A stretch of DNA of 50,754 nt from Vermamoeba vermiformis (taxonomy: Eukaryota > Tubulinea > Echinamoebida). The stretch is taken from assembly GCA_045837725.1 (NCBI GenBank), contig JBEWZL010000082.1, positions 1 through 50,754 of the forward strand, given 5' to 3'. The notes beneath the pieces were generated by a model. That model was not told the DNA's origin and ran no database searches. It was given only the letters and a program-made list of their open reading frames with translations. Both the position numbers and the translations under genes were made by a program. Below are positions 42,873-50,754 of this stretch, one piece after another; within the stretch, counting starts at the first letter, position 1; each line of letters starts with the position of its first letter.

Positions 42873-45759
42873 ATGAAGAAGTTTTTATTAACTCTGTGCA
42901 TCTCACTGCTACTCATTGGTGCGATAAGAACGCACCCTCTGTGCGTCAATGGTGATGGCCCTGCTAAAGTAAGTCCGAATACTTACTCTGAAAACACAGA
43001 TCAAGCGCTAACAACGTTTTAACTTCTAGCCCGCGACACCACTCGAACTCTGCACTGATTACAACGACGCAGGTTGCTGCACTATAGACACTGAAGCTAC
43101 TATTAAAACTGAACTAGCCAATATTGGCGTCGCTGCTGGCGAATGCCGTACTCTGCTTCAACAGATCCTCTGCTCGAGATGGTAGGATCGGATTTGTGTT
43201 CTGTAATCTCCGTTGAATTTTATTAATATAATTATTTAGTGATCCTTGGGCTGCGCATCTGTTTGGTAGGCATAGCAAGCTGGTTTGTATGAGTTTAAGA
43301 CTAACTTTTTGCAACAGATGCCGAGTCTGGCAACGGTGTTCGTGAAGCCCCTTTTCTTTGCACCGATTATTGCGGAAAGTTATGGAACGCTTGTCAAAAT
43401 GTAGTCATCAACGCTAACCCATTCGATGATCAAAAGCGCTCAATCTCTTTGAGTACGTAAAGATTAAGCGGAATAACTTTGCTGGATCCGATCCCTAACA
43501 ATTTTATTTTTAGACGAGCTCTACTCCTCTCAAAATGCTTTCTGCGCCGCTTATAAGACTAACTCTGGCCAATACTGCTATTCTGGCACCCCTTTCGTAC
43601 CGACTGTCATTACCGACAGTAATTTCACTGAAACGGTAATTAGCTAATTTGCAATTTATTTAAACTGACGCTAAATGGCTTGATATTAGGTTTGCGTTGA
43701 AAGAATATTGGATACTAAGACTTACCTCGTTATGGCCGTCACTCCTGTTGAAAAGGATAATCGTTTATTCCTCGGTACTCAGGTAAGTTTTTAACGGGAT
43801 CTCATTTGAAATGATTTGCGGAATCAAAAAGATCAGAAAATATCTTACTTTTGTTAATATGGCAATATATATTAATGCAACTTCATACGTAGAGCGGTAC
43901 AATCGATATCTACGATAAAGATACGCAAACAATCTCCGGAACTTTCTTGGATATTAGCGGCAAGACTTTTGTCAACGGAGAGACTGGCATGCACGGCTTG
44001 AATTTCCACCCCAACTACGAGACTAACGGCTTGTTCTATGTGGTACGTAGATTGAAAAAATGACACGAAGTGCGCGATCCGGAGATCTGATCTTACAATT
44101 TGTTTAGGTCTATTCTTGCCCTCCTAGCAACGCTAACTGCCAATGGAAGTGTGATCGCGGATGTCCTTACGGCAACTGCAAAGCTGACGGCTACTGCGAG
44201 AACTTGTCGCACGTGCAGATCATTGAAGAGTACAAAGTTGATGGTGATTGGTCGTAAGTTACAAAAATATAGTAGGATTAGTATGATAATGATAGTAAAT
44301 TAATCATATTATGCTATTTAGAGCCAACACTGCTGTTCCTACCGCTGTCCGCAGAATCTTAGAGTATCCTCACCCTTACGCCAACCACAACGGAGGAGAT
44401 GTGCATTTCGGTCCTGAAGACGGTTACCTCTACACTACTACTGGTGATGGTGGCTATCAAGACGATCCTTTTTATTCTTCTCAAAACCTCAAGAGCCTTC
44501 TCGGCAAAGTTTTGCGTATTGACGTCAACAACAAACAAAACGGTAAGTATTCGCTGACTATTATTCATATAGCATTATATATCTAATATATATGCTAGGC
44601 AAACAATACGCTATTCCTTCTGATAACCCGTTCGTCAACCAAGCTGATGCTCTGGGGGAGATCTGGGCCTATGGTTTGAGAAACCCTTACAGATTCTCGT
44701 TTGATAAGGTTACTGGCAAGATGTGGGTCGGTGACGTTGGTGGTGCGGTAAGTACTTTAATACGATATTCAAAATTAGAACTTTTACTCGATTATCGCAA
44801 GATCTGGTCATCGTTTGGAACCGTTAATTAATGCTGTGCTGTAGGTTGTAGAAGAAGTGGATATTATTCAAAAGGGTGGTAACTACGGCTGGTCTCGCTA
44901 CGAAGGAGTGGAAGTGCATCGCACTGACAAGCCTGACATTCCTGATCGCGTGCCTCCTACTATGGCCTATTACAGAACTTTTATTGACCCTGCTTGCGTT
45001 ATCGGTGGCTACGTCTATCGCTCATCGGTGAACCCTTGCTTGCAAGGCACTTACCTCTTCGCTGATTACTTTGGTGTTCTTCTGCAAGGCAAAGAAGTCG
45101 CTGACGGATCTGACGTTTGGAACATGTACAAAGTCAGCACCAAGTGCGCTTCTAGCTCTCCTAAGGCTTGCAGAACTCTTGATATTGTCTTCAGCTTCGG
45201 TCAGGATCGCAACGACGATATGTACATCTTGGCTAAAGACGTAAGTATCAAAATCAAAAATCCAAATCCGGATCGAATCTAACGTTTTAATTTTCTTAGG
45301 CGGTCTTCAAGATTGTAGACTCTAACAAATGCGGTCTTACTTGCACTGCTACTCCAGTCATCGAACAAAGTCCACCCGTTACTACGCAAACACCCATTAC
45401 TGAACTCGCACCCACTGCCAGTACTCCTATTGTAAGTACTCCCCCTATAGCAGTCGTTCCCGTTGCGTCTCCAATAGTCGAACAAACACCTGTTACTGTT
45501 GTTATAACGCCTGTTACTGCTACTCCTGAATCGGTACGAAAAAAAGTTGATCAAGTGCTGCTAACGTTTGAATGATGGAGTATTCAGAGGCGAATGGCTA
45601 AAGACTTTTATACATATATATATTACCGTAATATAAGAGACAAATTTCTAACGGTTTTGCCCTTTTTAGGTTAACAATCAAGTTACCAGCAGTGGATCCG
45701 TTCTCATCAACTCTCTTGCCTTTGTCGTCCTCGCCATTGCAAGCATACTCATGCATTAA
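42873..45759 (+). CDS. HHIP/HIPL-like protein: folate-receptor-like domain plus sugar-dehydrogenase propeller, predicted GPI-anchored
   Basis: Thirteen exons from 42873-42968 to 45670-45759; 669 aa. Signal peptide (MKKFLLTLCISLLLIGA). The cysteine-rich N-domain (LCTDYNDAGCC, CRTLLQQILC, HLFDAESG, LFCTDYCGKLWNAC) matches the folate-receptor-like domain of Hedgehog-interacting protein and HIPL proteins. A six-bladed PQQ/glucose-sorbosone-dehydrogenase-type propeller follows (GMHGLNFHPNY, NHNGGDVHFGPEDGYLYTTTGDGG, GKVLRIDVN, IWAYGLRNPYRFSFD, GGNYGWSRYEG). A Thr/Pro/Val-rich stalk and hydrophobic tail (NSLAFVVLAIASILMH) suggest GPI anchoring, as for plant HIPL proteins. Whether it oxidises a sugar or only binds a ligand cannot be told. 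Confidence 0.92.
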
Positions 45760-45876
45760 AAATATTTATTTGTATATAACCGATTCAATATAAAACATTA
45801 CAATTTCAATTTATTCCGCCTTCTACATTCGAGTAATCGTTTCATAAAATTAATTGTTTGGATCTGAAAACAACAG

Positions 45877-48800
45877 ATGTTATCCTCGCTACTTAGGCGC
45901 TGTAGCGCTGTTGTTACTAAAGCGAGGACAACTACACATGGCACGCTATTTGCAGTCCGATCTCGCGTTCTACAGTCGAGAAGTTACACGACAAAAGTCA
46001 AATCTGCGAGAGCTGATGCTTCATCACCGGAAAAATCAAAGGATAATAAGCCAGTTAATTTATTAACCGACGAGCAGACTGATTTGTTGACGTTGTCTTC
46101 ACCAAGTAAGATCACGGAATGAAAATAATTTACAAAAATTCAAAATATAATATTAATTCTTTTAGACAGTATAAATATCATATACTAAAATAATACCCGC
46201 CATTAAAATAATTAATTACTTGATACAAAAATGTTCGGATCTGATCTTTTTAATAACTCGTTAATAAAACCTTGTATTATAGCTACACAGGCCCGACTCG
46301 TCGAATTATGTTCTCAATCAAAGCAATTTGATGTTATTAAGAAATTATTCATCGAGCTGTTGAGTGAAACCACGATGAAAGTGCATCTAATGAAATTATT
46401 AACCAAACTCGGCGAGATTGAAGTAGAGTACGTCAATAGTACGCTAAATATTATGGACCATATTAATAATATAATATATAGGAATGTAAAATATGACAAG
46501 GAAATTATTGAACTCGCCGACCTGGCCATTAAGCAAAGAAAATTGGCGCGAAAAGAAGCAGCATTAGTGCTATTAAAAATATTTTTATGGCGTGGACGTA
46601 TGGATCACGTATTAGAGCTTTTGCAACAATTAGAAAGGATTGGTATGGCTTGAATATCGGCAAGAGATCTGTTCTAATATTTCCTAATTAGGAATTACTA
46701 TTACGGAGAGTTTGTATTATGAAGTACTAAGACTCGGATTGTACCAACAAAAATACGAGTTCATGAATATGACTTTCCAAGAGATGTTCAGCAAGGGTAT
46801 AAAGCCGACACCGCTGACCTACTCCTTAATGGCCAGGTACGTTCATATTAATATATGTTATTATCATTGACATCTCTTGTCGTATTATGGCTTAAATAGA
46901 TCCGTAGAAGCTTGTGACTTTGCTAATTTTTGGTCGTCATCAGGGGTTATGCGGCTGCTGGCAAAAAGGACTTGGCAGCAGTTCTCGTCGATAAAATTCA
47001 ACTCTCAGACTATAATATCGATATTATTTACAATTTGATCTTCATGCACTGTTTAAACGGCGATACTTTCAAGGTAGATCCGATCCACGAAAATTAAATC
47101 ACAGTTCATGGTCCTAATTATTGACAATAGGCGATTAACTTGTTAGACGTCCTCTTAAAGCACCCTGGATCCGTAACGGAGAAAGAAGAAGTCAAGGTCT
47201 GGAAAGCAATCTTTTTGTCCTTCAGAAATGTTCGTCCGCCAATGGACGTCGTGAACGATGTCGTGAAAATGGCTGAAACGAGAAATTTCAAGTACATGGA
47301 TGAGATCTACCTTAGCGTCATTCGCTCATTGCCTGATGTTAAATACGTAGAAGAGTTTGTGCATTCATTGAAAAAACGTAAGTTACAACGGATCCAAACA
47401 ACGGATCCCAATTTGAGCGAGCAAATGATTTTAACACGATATTTCCTTATTAGGAAAGGCGAAGATTCCTTCAACTGTATGGATGGAATTGATTACTATG
47501 CAATCTCAACGTGGATTCTATAACGCTGTAAGTGCAAATATCGACTCGACTTTTTCGCGTCAAAAAAAAACTAACGAAGAATACCAGGCGTTGTTTTCTT
47601 GGAAAGAAATGCTGGAGTACGGCAGCGAAGTAACGAAAAAGAGGTGCGAGCAAATGATTGGTCTGGCTCAATATGTCAAACGAAGTGAAGCACGACACAC
47701 GTTTCAAAGAATGCGGGAGTTTGTGTTTGAACCGATGAAAAAACTGCCAGAAGATCAACGACCTGATGCACATACCTATAATTTGATGATTAAGGCTGCG
47801 TTGTTGATGAAACGACCTGCAAAGGCGTTAGAATTGTGGGACGAAATTGACGCACAAAAATTGCCGCTCGACACTGAAGAGAAAATGATCACGCGGAAAG
47901 AAATTCTTGAAATTTCAGAACTGAAACAAAATTTTGAGAAAGATAGGAGGAAAAGGTAATTATTAGAACCCTGCGAACTTATTTTATTTCAATTTTTCTA
48001 AGAAACGTTTTTTTCTTAGGATGGAAACGCTCAATCCGCTATCACGTGGTGTCAATTTCGATCGATCGGACGTTATTGTCATCGCTGAATTGATCCGTCA
48101 TTACTTGAAAGAGTACAGCGACTCGCGCTCTGTGGCTGCCTGGTAAGTTTGCCCCCATAGTTTATTGAAGACGGCAGTGTCACGTGACAATATCAAATCA
48201 CGCGATCATTGCGATAAATATTTACAAAGATTTCGCTTTCTAGAATTTTTGGTCATATTTTGTCTCCCAAGTCTGGAGCTAACGACTCTTTTTTTTACAG
48301 GGATTCATTGCCACCTAAGAATCTGAACAAATATTTCACATTGACTGAGCGACAAATTATTCAACAAAAAGGCATCGATTTGGATAACTTGCCGACAGCT
48401 TTTGATCGACAAACTGGTGGACCGGTCATTCAATTCAGCAGTCAAAAACAAGCGGAGGCTGATAAAGCTAGACTTGCTGAAGAAGAATTAAAAGAGCAAG
48501 AGCAATTGCAACGTAATTACGGCGAGGTTTTTGATAAGGAAGATTTTGACGAGGTGTGGATGCTGGACGACGCCAACGACGAAAACGAAAATGATAACGC
48601 TCCGACCTCGGAGGCTAAGCAACATCAGGAGCCACAGCAAAGTAACGAGGAAATTATTGCGAGGAACTCGGAGATCACTCCGGAATCGCGAAATTTCAAC
48701 GGTGCTATTTTTTCTGCGGACAACAGTTGGCGAAGCTTTTTCTTCGTGTATAATAGATTAGTTGGCGAAGGATTCGGTTACACATTATCAGTACGTAGAG

Positions 48801-49142
48801 CAATATATAATCATAGTATTCTAACTTTATTGCCTTATTTAGCAAGCCAAGCAAGACATGCGAATTAAGATGTTGGATCCGAACAACAAATTTTTCAAGT
48901 TTATCAAGGAACGAGTCACTGAAGTAGAATACAAGAACTTATTAGCAGTTTATCAAAGTTCTAGGAAATTCAAGAAATACTCGGTCCATTGGAACAAGAT
49001 TAATAGATCGCCCGAAGAAAGAGAATTAAACCGCGAAATCGCACGACAAAAGCGTGAAGCGAATCTCAAGGCTAAAGACGAAAGATACAAAGCTAATCAA
49101 GAACGGCGCAGGTTAAAAGAAATGCAAGCAAACCAGCAATAA
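45877..49142 (+). CDS. Mitochondrial pentatricopeptide-repeat-like protein
   Basis: About nine exons, including 45877-46105, 46283-46642, one from 46692, about 47130-47375, 47454-47958, one ending near 48141, 48301 to about 48790, and about 48843-49142. The N-terminus (MLSSLLRRCSAVVTKARTTT...SRSYTTKV) is an Arg-rich mitochondrial presequence. Helical-hairpin repeats follow with PPR patterns, for example TPLTYSLMARGYAAAGKKDLAAVL and DAHTYNLMIKAALLMKRPAKALELWDEI. The C-terminal 280 residues are charged and partly acidic (EVFDKEDFDEVWMLDD), ending in a basic coiled coil (REIARQKREANLKAKDERYKAN). Such proteins usually act in organellar RNA processing or translation. The intron at about 48142-48300 joins the PPR part to the C-terminal part with frame conserved, so I treat them as one gene. 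Confidence 0.8.
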
Positions 49143-49284
49143 TGATAAAAAGTTTTTCCGCAATTTTTTTTGAGATCCGATTTAAATTTTAGTTCTATTT
49201 ACTTGGACGTTCCGAGGATAACGGCCTTAATAAGCTAGCTAAACTGGTTGGCGAAATAATCCACAATAGACGAAATCGGCGGAA

Positions 49285-49296
49285 TGACACGTGTCA
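49285..49296. promoter_or_regulatory. Palindrome TGACACGTGTCA, copy 3 (intergenic)
   Basis: Third perfect copy, here inside a longer 16-nt palindrome (49283-49298), about 140 bp upstream of the next ATG. The position fits a promoter element, but function is inferred from recurrence only. Confidence 0.35.
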
Positions 49297-49432
49297 TTAG
49301 GCCTTGGATCACAAAAACAATTCCTGGAAAAAAATTGCGCAAACAAAGCATAAAACAGCGTTGCTTCATCATTCAGCATTACTCAACCCAAGAACACGAC
49401 TCAAACCGAAGCCAGGTCTGACAAAGGAAACG

Positions 49433-50041
49433 ATGTCATCAAGGGTTTGTAAACCTGGCACGATTTGCCTGCAATTGGCTAAATACTAACCTCTTTCTAT
49501 TTTCGCAGGGAAAAATAAGCAGGAAAAGAATCAGAGAGGATTTAGAAGAGCGCCAAAATAAAAAACAAAAAGTTGCCCACGGATCTACGACAGAAATTTT
49601 AATAAATATCTCAGATATCCCAATTGAATGCCTAGAGGTTATATTGAAGGCCGTCCCCTTGGAATCCGCAGTCCCATTATTTTTTGTTTCAAGAACTGGA
49701 GGAGAATTTATTGCGGCCTTTTATACCGTAAAATCTCAACGGATTTAGGTAAATAACATTGAAAATATAGTCCGCATTAATCGGAATTATAGGGCTTCCT
49801 TTATCGAAGGCATTTTCTTTCCCCAACCAAGTGAAAAGAATTTACTCGAACATGGGTACGTGTATCTTGACCTCGTATTCTTTAACTAATCCATTATAAA
49901 GATATTTACGTACTACTGGAGCGTGCTATCGTTGCGGCAAAGGCAAGAGACTTCAGTTCACTTTTGGATCTGTCCACACGTTTAAAAGCTATCGAACATG
50001 ATCGTTTGTTTGGTGGACAACAAGAAGAAAAAAATGGATAA
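49433..50041 (+). CDS. F-box-like protein (borders uncertain)
   Basis: Exon 49433-49444 (MSSR), intron to 49508, then a basic stretch (GKISRKRIREDLEERQNKK) and an F-box-like motif (ISDIPIECLEVILKAVPLESAVPLFFVSRTGGEF). To stay open the transcript must splice out about 49729-49771 and resume as SALIGIIGLPLSKAFSFPNQVKRIYSNM, then DIYVLLERAIVAAKARDFSSLL after another intron, stopping at about 50041. It resembles short F-box proteins whose motif is followed by helices. Alternatives: the gene may run on into the coding stretch to the right, or be a decayed copy. The exon chain is by hand and only moderately secure. Confidence 0.5.
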
Positions 50042-50241
50042 AAAGATTCGTACTTTGGTCGAACAGCATTGTAAATCACTAGTCTACACAGGTAATTTCT
50101 CTTCTAAATTTCGAATTGCGATCTGACTCGTGCAGGTTGGGAATCTGAGGTTGGCAGGTATAATGACGGTACAGATGGCGCTATTTCTAATATAGATCGT
50201 ATGTTGTATACATTACGTAGCTATAGCTTACGTTTGGATAG

Positions 50242-50754
50242 AGAAAATGTCGTTTTTTCTGGTTCGGATCCGAGGGCCATTACGTCCAAGCCAAGTGTCA
50301 CGACATTACGGGCTACGATCACGATGAGCAGGAGAGCTGGCGAAACCTTGAGTACGAGTTTTCATTGAAGAGCCTCAATAGTTCAACGACAAAGACTTTG
50401 AGCATCACTGCGGATGTAGATGATTGGGACCAGATCCATCCTTGGACAGACCAGAATGTGCGGCCAATCAAGAGATGGCTTGGCTTATTCGGAGTACCCA
50501 CTGCGGAGTTTGCTTTTATGTTCCCAACAATTGAGCGAAGCGATGCTTCGTATTCCACCAGCGATAACGACAGGCGTTACAGTCCCAGGGATTTAAACAA
50601 ATCAGAAGAGCGAAAATGGCGCGGAGATATCACCAATGAATTAGAACGAGTATTTAGAGTATTGTTGAATAACGAAACTGATTGGGCGAAAGAGATGGAA
50701 TTTGTAACGAATCGGATCAAAGTCAAATTGACACTTCTCGAAAGAATCAAGGTA
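50242..50754 (+). CDS. Coding stretch open at the right edge, unrecognised
   Basis: One frame is open from 50242 to the last base and reads like protein: GSEGHYVQAKCHDITGYDHD, DDWDQIHPWTDQNVRPIKRW, SEERKWRGDITNELERVFRV. The composition is acidic and tryptophan-containing, with no low complexity. Upstream, 49998-50100 (MIVCLVDNKKKKMDKK...) and 50146-50214 are also open and may be earlier exons, but I could not find splice sites that keep phase. I do not recognise the family. The gene continues beyond the window. Confidence 0.5.

Overview
This window is nuclear DNA from an intron-dense, compact eukaryotic genome, most likely a free-living protist. Amoebozoa is my best guess, at low confidence. 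Genes have many introns of about 42-200 nt with GT..AG borders (two look like GC..AG), use the standard code, and sit 100-900 bp apart on both strands. Several gene types fit an amoeba-like cell: a WNK kinase, NEDD1, a MYORG-type glycosidase, a Hedgehog-interacting-protein-like enzyme and GPI-anchored lectins. Exon borders below were worked out by hand from splice signals, reading phase and family conservation. For Rho (visible part), ENPP, F-box/LRR, WNK, eIF3m, NEDD1, both kelch genes, lectin 1 and the HHIP-like gene the visible exons sum to whole codon numbers.

Layout. Positions 2-6670: a Ty3/Gypsy LTR retrotransposon on the minus strand, looking whole, with identical 159-bp LTRs. It sits inside a coding exon of a Rho-family GTPase gene whose 3' part resumes at 6671 and ends in a CaaX box at 6969. 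7196-9448 (+): membrane-anchored ENPP phosphodiesterase. 9890-11071 (+): F-box/LRR protein. 11275-13667 and 14002-16461 (-): tandem paralogues combining repeated NTF2/DUF3887-like units with a C2 domain; their 3' ends look homogenised by gene conversion. 16934-21639 (-): WNK kinase. 22579-24182 (+): eIF3 subunit m. 24459-27238 (+): NEDD1. 27345-30380 (-): two tandem kelch-like GPI-anchored proteins. 30628-34682 (-): two tandem L-type-lectin GPI-anchored proteins. 34958-36318 (-): an unrecognised coiled-coil membrane protein. 36687-39116 (-): CCT2. 39271-42111 (-): GH31 MYORG-like glycosidase. 42873-45759 (+): HHIP-like GPI-anchored protein. 45877-49142 (+): mitochondrial PPR-like protein. 49433 onward (+): an F-box-like protein and a coding stretch open at the right edge.

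Most genes are unrelated housekeeping or signalling genes. The accessory interest is in 27.3-34.7 kb, where four co-oriented genes encode secreted, probably GPI-anchored surface proteins in two tandem pairs, and in the C2-protein pair at 11.3-16.5 kb. A rare 12-nt palindrome (TGACACGTGTCA) recurs in non-coding DNA, and GATC is over-represented throughout. I saw no tRNA, rRNA or CRISPR.
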